A stretch of DNA of 64,000 bases from Propionibacteriaceae bacterium. Lineage in GTDB: Bacteria; Actinomycetota; Actinomycetes; Propionibacteriales; Propionibacteriaceae. Position 1 is the first letter of the stretch. Each line of letters starts with the position of its first letter. A program made the position numbers and the translations under genes. Of this stretch, positions 55,300 through 62,160 are shown in pieces. The notes beneath the pieces were generated by a model that worked only from the letters and a program-made list of their open reading frames with translations, was not told the DNA's origin and ran no database searches. The DNA is taken from contig JAFKJK010000016.1 of NCBI GenBank assembly GCA_017306015.1, positions 1 through 64,000 of the forward strand, written 5' to 3'.

Positions 55300-55806
55300 C
55301 TACTCGGAGGGGAACGAGGCGGCCCATTCCGCGACGCGAGCGGCGCTCTCCTCCTCGGAGAGGTCCTCGACCCTCGTCATGATCGACCAGCGCACGCCGA
55401 AGGGGTCGCGGATGCTCGCGAAGCGGTCGCCGGAGACGAACGTGGACGGTGCCTCGCGGACGGTCGCTCCCGCGGCCACCGCGCGCTCGACGGTCGCGTC
55501 GACGTCCGGGACGTAGAGGCCGATCGAGTAGCAGTCGTCGTCGCCGTCCGGTGCCGGGACGAGGCCGTAGTCGGGGGACGGTTCGCCGATCTGCATCAGT
55601 CCCATGCCGAAGTCGAGCCCGGCGTGGACGACCAGTCCGCCGAACTCCGTGACGTCGGTGACGCGGGCGCCGAACACGTCGCGGTAGAAGTCCAGCGCCC
55701 CCCGCGCGTCCCGGATGGCGAGGAAGGGGGTGAGGCTCGTCGCGTTGTTCGGACGGCCGTCGGTCGTGTGGGCGCCGGTCGCCCCGGTGGTCTGCTCTGT
55801 ACTCAT
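55300..55806 (-). CDS. VOC-superfamily (glyoxalase-like) protein
   Basis: 168 residues. TPFLAIRDARGALDFYRDVFGARV, YSIGLYVPDVDATVERAVAAGATVRE, DRFASIRDPFGVRWSIM: PhnB-like VOC fold. The C-terminus adds a helical tail (LSEEESAARVAEWAAS). Substrate unknown. Confidence 0.87.
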   Translation of the reverse strand: MSTEQTTGATGAHTTDGRPNNATSLTPFLAIRDARGALDFYRDVFGARVTDVTEFGGLVVHAGLDFGMGLMQIGEPSPDYGLVPAPDGDDDCYSIGLYVPDVDATVERAVAAGATVREAPSTFVSGDRFASIRDPFGVRWSIMTRVEDLSEEESAARVAEWAASFPSE

Positions 55807-55880
55807 ACGGCCACGTTACGAGCACCCTGGGCCGGGCGGATTGGAGATTCGCGACACCCTGCGCGTCGGCTGACTGGGCC

Positions 55881-56145
55881 GCGGGTCAACCCTGGTGGGC
55901 ACCCTCGCTGAGCGCCGGGACCCTTCATGCGCCCGATCGAGACCCCCATTCTCCCGAACAGGCCGAGCGCGCCGAGGTCTCAGCGGGGCACCCCCGGGTG
56001 GGCCGAGCGCCTCGAGTCTCAATGGGGGCACCCTCGGGTGGACCGAGCGCCTCGAGTTGCGGCGCGTCCCCCCGCGAGGGGCCCGGCGCCCGAACGTCTC
56101 GGTCGGCCACGCCGGACCCCCGCCGAGCGCACCTAGGCTTTCCGG
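55881..56145. repeat. Degenerate 40-bp tandem repeats before the AraC gene
   Basis: CCGAGCGC plus CTCGAG blocks recur at 55962, 56002 and 56042, with GGGCACCC and CGGGTGG between them: about 2.5 units of 40 bp. The gap 55807-56145 shows no gene. The AraC promoter should lie near 56100. Confidence 0.65.
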
Positions 56146-56922
56146 ATGACCGACCAGACTCGTGGCGTCCTCTACCCCGAGCGGCTGCCGCGCTTCACCC
56201 GGGTGGCGCCCGCGCCGGCCGCTGCGGACCTGGTCGCGTGGTTCTGGATCCCGGAGTGGCAGCTTCCGGACGGGGTCGTGTCGCGGCAGGAGGTGCTGCC
56301 CTACCCGGCCGCGAACCTGGTCGTCGAGCCGGACGGGGTCACCCTGTGGGGCCCGGCCACGCGCTACACCGAACGCGAGCTGACCGGCTCGGGGTGGGCG
56401 GTGGGCGCGCTGCTGCGTCCCGCGGCGTTCTCGCGGCTGGCTGCCGACCCGTCCTCGCTGGTCGATCGGTCGTTGCTGCTGGACGCTGCGGAGCTGCCGG
56501 CCGTGATCGCCGACGTCATGCCCGGGGGAGCGACAGCGGCCGCCGAGGTGCTGGAGCGGTGGCTGGCCGTCCGGGTCGGGGAGCGCACCGGCGAGGCTCG
56601 GCTCGCGAACGCGATGGCCGACCTGCTGATGACCGATCCGGCGATCCTGCGCGTGGAGGACGCCGCAGCCCGGCTGGGGGTGTCGGTGCGCACCCTGCAG
56701 CGGCTCGCCCACCGGACCGTCGGGCTGCCGCCGGCGGCCATGATCCGTCGCCGCCGTCTCCAGGAGGCCGCCCAGCGGGTGCGGGACGATCCCGGCGTCC
56801 GGCTGGCGGAGGTCGCCGCCGAGCTCGGGTACTCCGACCAGGCACACCTCGCGGCCGACTTTCGCACGGTGCTGGGCATCACCGCCGGGTCGTACCGCAG
56901 ATCGGCATCGGGCCGGGAGTAG
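56146..56922 (+). CDS. AraC-family transcriptional regulator
   Basis: 258 residues. N-terminal domain of the type with an aromatic ligand stretch (LVAWFWIPEWQLPDG, YPAANLVVEPDGVTLWGPATRYTER). The C-terminal helix-turn-helix pair lies at about 160-255 (LRVEDAAARLGVSVRTLQRLAHRTVGLPPAAMIRRRRLQEAAQR, then LAEVAAELGYSDQAHLAADFRTVLGITAGSYRR). No target is evident. Confidence 0.9.
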   Translation: MTDQTRGVLYPERLPRFTRVAPAPAAADLVAWFWIPEWQLPDGVVSRQEVLPYPAANLVVEPDGVTLWGPATRYTERELTGSGWAVGALLRPAAFSRLAADPSSLVDRSLLLDAAELPAVIADVMPGGATAAAEVLERWLAVRVGERTGEARLANAMADLLMTDPAILRVEDAAARLGVSVRTLQRLAHRTVGLPPAAMIRRRRLQEAAQRVRDDPGVRLAEVAAELGYSDQAHLAADFRTVLGITAGSYRRSASGRE

Positions 56923-56934
56923 CGCTGGGACACG

Positions 56935-57060
56935 GGTCCAGCGACACACGTGCTGTGTCAGTAGCCCGAAACGACCGACAGTGCGCCCTCAGCGCGCACT
57001 GTGCATGCACATGGGTCGCGGCGCTCGGCAGATGGTGGCTGGCCGCCGATCCGTGCTGGG
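56935..57060. repeat. Intergenic sequence related to 48476-48530
   Basis: GGGTCGCGGCGCTCGGCAGA (57017-57036) and CTCAGCGCGCAC (56987-56998) recur with few changes at 48515 and 48492 (GGGTCGCGGCGCTGGGCAGA, CTCAGGGCGCAC). A short palindrome CACACGTGCTGTGT lies at 56945-56958. No gene is present in 56923-57197. Confidence 0.6.
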
Positions 57061-57197
57061 CCTCGGCGACCGGTCAGCTCGGCGACGTGGGCGTGCGTCC
57101 GGCCTCCTCGCGGCGCGTGTTGAGAAGCGTCCGCCGTCGCCCGGCGAGCGTAGTGTCGAAGCAGGTCAGTTCAGCGGCGAGCGGACGGAGGGCAGTG

Positions 57198-57809
57198 ATG
57201 GACAGCTCGATCGTGATCAATCGCGAGTTCGGGAGCGGCGGCCGGGAGATCGGCCGCAGGCTCGCGGAGCGCACGGGGATGGACTTCTACGACACGCGCG
57301 TCGTGGCGGAGGCAGCAGAGCGCGGCGGAATGATCGCCGACCAGCTCGCCGAGTTCGACGAGAAGGTGACCACGGGGCCGTACTTCGACCTGTCCGCGCT
57401 CATGGGCCTCGACGCCGAGACCTACGCGCTGCCGTACCGCATGTACGCGGCCGTCGCCGATGTGATCACCGAGGCGGCGCGCCGCCGACCGGCGGTCTTC
57501 ATCGGCCGCTGCGCCGACCGGATCCTGCACGATGCCGGGCTGCGGTTCCGGAACGTCTTCATCTACAGCACCGACATCGAGCGCAAGGTGGCTCGCGCCG
57601 TGGAGCTGGACGGGGTCGCCGAGAAGGACGCGGAGAAGTACATCGCGAAGATGGACCGGGCCCGGGCCCGCTACCAGCAGTTCTTCACCAACACCCGGTT
57701 CGGCGACTATCGCGAGTACGACCTGTGCCTCAACAGCGGACGCCTCGGCTACGACGCCTGCGCCGACCTCATCCTGGCCGCGGCGGAGACCAGGCCTGGC
57801 GTCGGCTGA
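57198..57809 (+). CDS. Cytidylate kinase-like family protein
   Basis: 203 residues, ATG 57198. INREFGSGGREIGRRLAERTGMDFYDTRVVAEAA is the P-loop region of the cytidylate-kinase-like family (Cytidylate_kin2): GSGGREIG replaces the classical GxxGxGK. AVFIGRCADRILHD and FRNVFIYSTDIERKVARAVELDG follow, with Arg-rich YIAKMDRARARYQQFFTNTRFGD. Nucleotide phosphorylation is likely; the exact substrate is not established. Confidence 0.87.
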   Translation: MDSSIVINREFGSGGREIGRRLAERTGMDFYDTRVVAEAAERGGMIADQLAEFDEKVTTGPYFDLSALMGLDAETYALPYRMYAAVADVITEAARRRPAVFIGRCADRILHDAGLRFRNVFIYSTDIERKVARAVELDGVAEKDAEKYIAKMDRARARYQQFFTNTRFGDYREYDLCLNSGRLGYDACADLILAAAETRPGVG

Positions 57810-57833
57810 GGCGAGACCCGAGGTAAGCGTCAG

Positions 57834-57875
57834 GGTGTGAGTGGCTCCGCCGAACACGACGGACGAACTCACACC
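57834..57875. repeat. Hairpin element, copy 1 (before the GNAT gene)
   Basis: Stem GGTGTGAGT/ACTCACACC around a 24-base inside containing TCCGCCGAACACGACGGA. A sister copy flanks the other end of the acetyltransferase gene at 58519. Confidence 0.85.
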
Positions 57876-57966
57876 GAAGCGTGCGCGGGCAGGCCTGCCA
57901 GCCGGACCGTGACGCCGTCCACCGACTGTGGGTGAACTCGGACGGATCAGGCTGTTGAATGGGTGG

Positions 57967-58524
57967 ATGTTGCCTCCACCGCCGGCCCGGATCGACGGCG
58001 GCGCCGTGGTCCTGCGTCCCTTCGCCGACCAGGACGTCCCGCTCGTGGTGGCCGTTGCGACCGACCCGCTGATCCCGCTGATCACCACGGTGCCGACCAG
58101 CGGGAGCACGAGGGACGCCCAGGCCTACATCGACCGTCAGAACGGCCGGTTCGCCGAGGGCATCGGCTACTCGTTCGCGATCGCGGACGCGGCCAGCGGC
58201 GAGGCCGTCGGGCAGATCGGCCTGTGGACCCGGGACGCCGACCGCACCGGACGGGCGTCCATCGGCTACTGGGTCGCGTCCGCATTCCGCCGACGGGGCC
58301 ACGCGGCTGCTGCGCTGGCGGCACTCGTGGGCTGGGCGAGCGGGCTGCCCGAACTGGAGCGCCTCGAGCTCTACGTCGAGCCGTGGAACCGGGGCTCCTG
58401 GAGGACGGCGGAGGCTTGCGGGTTCCATCGGGAAGGGCTGCTGCGCGGCTGGCAACGGGTGGGAGTCGAGCGTCGGGACATGTTCCTGTACAGCCTGCTC
58501 CCCGGGCGCGGCGACAGAGTGTGA
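57967..58524 (+). CDS. GNAT acetyltransferase, RimJ/RimL-like
   Basis: 185 residues from ATG 57967; GTG 57928 is an in-frame alternative. VVLRPFADQDVPLVVAVA at the start, ASIGYWVASAFRRRGHAAAALAALVGWA at the acetyl-CoA site, LYVEPWNRGSWRTAEACGFHREGLLRG near the end. Substrate unknown. The gene is bracketed by two related hairpins (57834 and 58519), the second overlapping its last codons. Confidence 0.87.
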   Translation: MLPPPPARIDGGAVVLRPFADQDVPLVVAVATDPLIPLITTVPTSGSTRDAQAYIDRQNGRFAEGIGYSFAIADAASGEAVGQIGLWTRDADRTGRASIGYWVASAFRRRGHAAAALAALVGWASGLPELERLELYVEPWNRGSWRTAEACGFHREGLLRGWQRVGVERRDMFLYSLLPGRGDRV

Positions 58525-58560
58525 GTTGGTCCGCCGAACACGACGGATGAACCAACACCC
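58519..58560. repeat. Hairpin element, copy 2 (after the GNAT gene)
   Basis: GTGTGAGTTGGT ... ACCAACACCC around the same TCCGCCGAACACGACGGA core as copy 1. The arms differ from copy 1 on both sides so that pairing is kept in a shifted register. Confidence 0.85.
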
Positions 58561-58629
58561 GAGTGCACGAACTGGCTCAGGCGCCGGGCGGACCGCTGCC
58601 CGCGCCCGGAGCTCAGCGGAGCTACAGCC

Positions 58630-59049
58630 CTAGCCGGACGGCTGGGCGAACGGATTCACGACCCGGACGCCGTCGTAGTCCTGGTCGGCGCTGAGATCCT
58701 CGGACAGGACCTCCGTGCAGCCGAGCGCCCGAGCCGCCTCGATGATGGCGCTGTCCCAGTAGGAGAGTCCGAACCGCTCCCGGGTGACGAGTGCGGCCCG
58801 GACGACGCCGAGCGTGAGGTCCTGCACCGTGAAGCGGATGAACGCCTCGACCAGCGCTGAGGCCTGTTGGTGGCTGAGGCGGTCTGCCCGGGTCGCTCGG
58901 GTGGCCTGGACGTAGAACTCCTGCAGCACCTGCACCGACAACGCCAGGTCCGGCTCGTTCAGCAGGTCGAGCGCCTTGGTGGTCTTCGCCGCCTCACCCG
59001 GGGCCTTCGAGACCGCGTAGAGCAGGACGTTCGTGTCAACGAACCGCAC
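58630..59049 (-). CDS. PIN-domain ribonuclease toxin, VapC-like
   Basis: 139 residues from GTG 59049 (VRFVDTNVLLYAVS). The PIN acidic residues are in place: Asp4 in FVDTNVLLY, Glu near 40 in LQEFYVQATR, Asp near 97 in YWDSAIIEAA, and Asp near 115-119 in LSEDLSAD. It should cleave RNA, commonly tRNA, when freed from the antitoxin. The start lies 14 bases inside the antitoxin gene. Confidence 0.9.
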   Translation of the reverse strand: MRFVDTNVLLYAVSKAPGEAAKTTKALDLLNEPDLALSVQVLQEFYVQATRATRADRLSHQQASALVEAFIRFTVQDLTLGVVRAALVTRERFGLSYWDSAIIEAARALGCTEVLSEDLSADQDYDGVRVVNPFAQPSG

Positions 59050-59275
59050 GCTCGTGCACCGCCTCCCGGTCAAGGCGGTCGCCCGCGCTGAAGGAGTGGA
59101 TCTCCGCGATCACGCGGTCCTGCAGGTCGGCCAGGCGGCGGAACTCCACGTCCGGCTCGGCCAGGGAACGCAAGTACTGGGCAACCAGTGCGCTCACCGA
59201 CGTCCCACCCTCGGCGGCCCGAATCCGCGCCTGCCGGTACACCTCGTCGGGCACGGACACGGTCACGTTCTTCAC
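59036..59275 (-). CDS. Ribbon-helix-helix antitoxin, VapB-like
   Basis: 79 residues from GTG 59275 (VKNVTVSVPDEVYRQARIRAAEGGTSVSALVAQYLRS). The first 45 residues form a ribbon-helix-helix DNA-binding domain that should autoregulate the pair; the rest (DVEFRRLADLQDRVIAEIHSF) binds the toxin. Confidence 0.88.
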   Translation of the reverse strand: MKNVTVSVPDEVYRQARIRAAEGGTSVSALVAQYLRSLAEPDVEFRRLADLQDRVIAEIHSFSAGDRLDREAVHERAVR

Positions 59276-59339
59276 AGTTTCACAGTACCACGGAAACACA
59301 GCTCTGGGCCCAGCGGTCGGCTCAGCCCGGATCCGTCGC

Positions 59340-60701
59340 TCAGTGCTGCATGTCGACGAATCGGCTGTAGTGGCCCTGGAAGGCGACGGTGACGGTCTTG
59401 GTCTGGCCGTTGCGGTGCTTGGCGACGATCAGGTCGGCCTCCCCGGCCCGCTCGGACGCGTTGTTGTACATGTCGTCGCGGTGCAGCAGGATCACGACGT
59501 CGGCGTCCTGCTCCAGCGAGCCGGACTCGCGCAGGTCGGACAGCATCGGCTTCTTGTCGGTGCGCTGCTCCGGGCCACGGTTCAGCTGCGACAGCGCCAC
59601 CACCGGGACGTCAAGCTCCTTGGCCAGCAGCTTCATCTGCCGGGAGAACTCCGAGACCTCCAGCTGGCGGCTCTCCACCCGCTTGCCTGAGCTCATCAGC
59701 TGCATGTAGTCGACGATCACGAGCTTCAGGTCGTGGCGCTGCTTCAGCCGCCTGGCCTTGGCCCGGATCTCCATCATCGTCTGGTTCGGCGAGTCATCGA
59801 TGAACAGCGGCGCGCTGGACACGTCCGCGGTCTTGCGGGCGATCCGCCGCCAGTTCTCGTCGCTCATGTGCCCGCGGCGGATCTCGTTCAACGGCACCTG
59901 CGCCTCGGCCGAGATCAGCCTCATCACGATCTCGGTCTTCGTCATTTCCAGGCTGAAGAACGCCGAGCACAGCCCGTGCTGGATGGACGCGGCCCGAGCG
60001 AAGTCGAGCCCCAATGTCGACTTACCGACACCGGGACGGGCCGCGATGATCACCATCTGGCCGGCGTGCAATCCGTTCGTCAGCTCGTCCAGGTCGAGGA
60101 AGCCGGTCGGGACGCCCGAGATCGCGCCGTTGGCGCTGAGGGCCTCGATCTCGTCCAGCGTCGACTCCATCAGCGCGCTCAGCGGCTGGTAGTCCTCACT
60201 GGTCTTGCCGTCGGCCACCTCGTAGACGGCCTGCTGCGCCGCGTCCACGATGCCGGCGACATCGCCCTGGCCGGAGTAGCCGAGTTGGGAGATCCGCATC
60301 GCTGCCTCGACCAGCCGCCGCAGCACCGCCTTCTCCCGGACGATCTCCGCGTAGTAGGACGCGTTGGACGCGATCGACACCGTCGAGAGCAGGTCGTGGA
60401 TGTAGATGTGGCCACCGACCCGGCCGAGTTCGCCTCGCTTGACCAGCTCATCGGCCACCGTGATCGCGTCCGCGGGCTCGCCGCGGCCGTAGAGACCGAT
60501 GATCGCCTCGAAGACCAGTTCGTGGGCGGGGCGGTAGAAGTCGCGTCCGCGCAGCACCTCGGCGACGTCGCCGATCGCGTCCTTGCTGAGCAGCATCGCT
60601 CCCAGCACGCTCTGCTCGGCTGCGACGTCCTGCGGCGGGGTGCGGTCGGCACCGGAGGCATCGGCCTCGCTGCCGAACGGCATCACTTCCGCGAGCGACA
60701 T
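59340..60701 (-). CDS. dnaB: Replicative DNA helicase DnaB
   Basis: 453 residues, normal length and no intein. N-terminal DnaB domain (QDVAAEQSVLGAMLLSKDAIGDVAEVL), a linker, then the RecA-like motor: Walker A RPGVGKST near 227, VIVDYMQLMS (Walker B), and RESGSLEQDADVVILLHRDDMY (arginine-finger region). It unwinds DNA at the replication fork. It stands alone here, without the rpsF-ssb-rpsR-rplI genes that often precede it. The region upstream contains several DnaA-box matches. Confidence 0.97.
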   Translation of the reverse strand: MSLAEVMPFGSEADASGADRTPPQDVAAEQSVLGAMLLSKDAIGDVAEVLRGRDFYRPAHELVFEAIIGLYGRGEPADAITVADELVKRGELGRVGGHIYIHDLLSTVSIASNASYYAEIVREKAVLRRLVEAAMRISQLGYSGQGDVAGIVDAAQQAVYEVADGKTSEDYQPLSALMESTLDEIEALSANGAISGVPTGFLDLDELTNGLHAGQMVIIAARPGVGKSTLGLDFARAASIQHGLCSAFFSLEMTKTEIVMRLISAEAQVPLNEIRRGHMSDENWRRIARKTADVSSAPLFIDDSPNQTMMEIRAKARRLKQRHDLKLVIVDYMQLMSSGKRVESRQLEVSEFSRQMKLLAKELDVPVVALSQLNRGPEQRTDKKPMLSDLRESGSLEQDADVVILLHRDDMYNNASERAGEADLIVAKHRNGQTKTVTVAFQGHYSRFVDMQH

Positions 60702-60774
60702 TCACCACCTCCAGGCGCGTCCAACTGGTCGTCCACACTCTGTGGCGCACATTAGGACACGCCTCTGACACTGA

Positions 60775-60838
60775 CCCGCGGACCCGATCCCGGGGCCGAA
60801 CCGCCCGTCAGGGGGCCGTCCCGGATCGCGTCCGCGGG
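60775..60838. repeat. Imperfect inverted repeat with about 19-bp arms
   Basis: CCCGCGGACCCGATCCCGG (60775-60793) pairs with CCCGGATCGCGTCCGCGGG (60820-60838) with two mismatches. It lies 70-140 bp before dnaB. Confidence 0.7.
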
Positions 60839-60890
60839 CTTACGCTAGCCCTCCCGGACGCCCGACTCAACGGCGTCATCCACAACGGCC

Positions 60891-61133
60891 TGTGGACAGA
60901 ATGTGGACAACTTTCCCGTCTCGCTCAGCCCCCTGTGCACACCGAGGTGGTGTCACTGTGGACGACTCGCCCGCGTTCGTCCAGACATGGCTGGGACAAG
61001 GGGTTTTGCCGCTCCGGGCTGTGCATCGAAAGAAGTTGGTGGGCGATTTCACGCCCGCGTCACCGGCTTGACACGACACCGCCCGGTAGGTGTAGTAGGG
61101 CGCCGACCGGCCGGTTATGCACAGTTGTCCACA
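60891..61133. other. Cluster of DnaA-box-like sites
   Basis: TGTGGACAG (60891), TGTGGACAA (60902, an exact complement of TTGTCCACA), TGTGGACGA (60957), TTATGCACA (61115) and TTGTCCACA (61125, exact) lie within 243 bp. They occupy the 489-bp gene-free space between dnaB and csoR. A full oriC is unlikely without dnaA or dnaN nearby, but a DnaA-binding locus or a DnaA-regulated dnaB promoter fits. Confidence 0.65.
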
Positions 61134-61143
61134 CCTCCGCGAC

Positions 61144-61172
61144 TTGTCTGGGATACCCCCATGGGGTATCGT
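61144..61172 (+). promoter_or_regulatory. csoR promoter and copper operator
   Basis: TTGTCT (61144-61149) and TATCGT (61167-61172) are spaced 17 bp. Between them lies the perfect palindrome GATACCCC-CAT-GGGGTATC (61152-61170), the classical CsoR box. CsoR bound there would block the promoter until Cu(I) releases it. Confidence 0.88.
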
Positions 61173-61190
61173 GACAAGGGAGGAGGGCAG

Positions 61191-61526
61191 ATGATCGAAG
61201 AACATGATTCACAGCTGTCACACCAGCACGGCGAGTCCCACGCCGGGCACGGCTACCTCGGCAACAAGGACGAGTACCAGCGGCGGCTGAAGCGCATCGA
61301 AGGTCAGGCCCGCGGCCTGCAACGGATGGTCGACGAGGAGAAGTACTGCATCGACATCCTCACCCAGGTCTCGGCCATGACGAAGGCGCTCGAGGCCTTC
61401 GCTCTGGCCATGCTGGACGAGCATCTCAGCCACTGCGTCGTCCGCGCGGCCCAGGCCGGCGGCGAGGAGGCGGAATCGAAGATCCGCGAGGCCTCGGCGG
61501 CCATCGCCCGGCTCGTCCGGTCGTAG
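61191..61526 (+). CDS. csoR: Copper-sensing repressor CsoR
   Basis: 111 residues from ATG 61191, with GGGAGGAGGG 4 bases before. DUF156/CsoR fold; the Cu(I) ligands Cys-His-Cys are the Cys of EKYCIDIL and the His and Cys of EHLSHC, four residues apart as in M. tuberculosis CsoR. The N-terminus is His-rich (HQHGESHAGHG). It represses its own operon with copZ and copA. Confidence 0.95.
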   Translation: MIEEHDSQLSHQHGESHAGHGYLGNKDEYQRRLKRIEGQARGLQRMVDEEKYCIDILTQVSAMTKALEAFALAMLDEHLSHCVVRAAQAGGEEAESKIREASAAIARLVRS

Positions 61527-61581
61527 CAGACCCGGCGTCCTGCACTCGGGGCGCCCCGAAACCATCAGCAAGGAGAAACGC

Positions 61582-61788
61582 ATGAGCACCGCCACCTACA
61601 CCGTCACCGGCATGACCTGCGACCACTGCGTCGCCCACGTCACCGAGGAGGTCTCGGCAATCCCCGGCGTGACCGGCGTCGCCGTCAGCCTCGCCGACGG
61701 CAAGCTCGAGGTCACCTCGGCCGATCCGATCGACTTCGACCGCATCGTCGAGGCCGTCGCCGAGGCCGGCGACTACAGCGTCGCCTGA
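61582..61788 (+). CDS. copZ: Copper chaperone CopZ (heavy-metal-associated domain)
   Basis: 68 residues. GMTCDHCVAHV carries the MxCxxC copper motif at 11-16, in a single ferredoxin-like HMA domain. It delivers Cu(I) to CopA or CsoR. AAGGAGAAACGC precedes the start. Confidence 0.94.
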   Translation: MSTATYTVTGMTCDHCVAHVTEEVSAIPGVTGVAVSLADGKLEVTSADPIDFDRIVEAVAEAGDYSVA

Positions 61789-62160
61789 GAGCCGGCGTCC
61801 CGGGCGGGGCCACCACCGGCCCTCCCGGATCACGGCTCGTGTGTCTCGCCCGTCCCACCCCGACCGCTCGGTGGGCCTCCTTCTCATCGACAGCCACCCG
61901 GGGGGCGGACGACGCGAACGGAGGCAACCGACCGGAGGCGGCGCGAGCTCCGAGGACGCGGGATCGGCCGGAACGCCGTCACGGTTCCACGGCCAGCCGC
62001 CACAACCGGGCAGTCGTCCCGCGAGAGCGCACCGACACACAGCAGCCAGGCAGCGACCCCGCTAGCCACCGACTTCACCACCACCGGGCCGCCACCCGGC
62101 AATGACACCACTGGGCAACGATCCCCGGCGGTCAACCAACCACGTAGTGATGAGCACACC
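61789..62160. other. Gene-free interval between copZ and copA
   Basis: 372 bp with no frame showing a domain or a convincing start. Unusually long inside a copper operon. No repeats of the families named elsewhere were seen. copA may have its own promoter here. Confidence 0.5.

Noticed and set aside
60740..61140. Chromosomal origin of replication
   Set aside because: DnaA boxes are present, but dnaA, dnaN and an AT-rich unwinding stretch are not in the window.
61841..62105. Small coding frames between copZ and copA
   Set aside because: Low-complexity Pro-, Arg- and Ser-rich products, no ribosome binding site and no domain.
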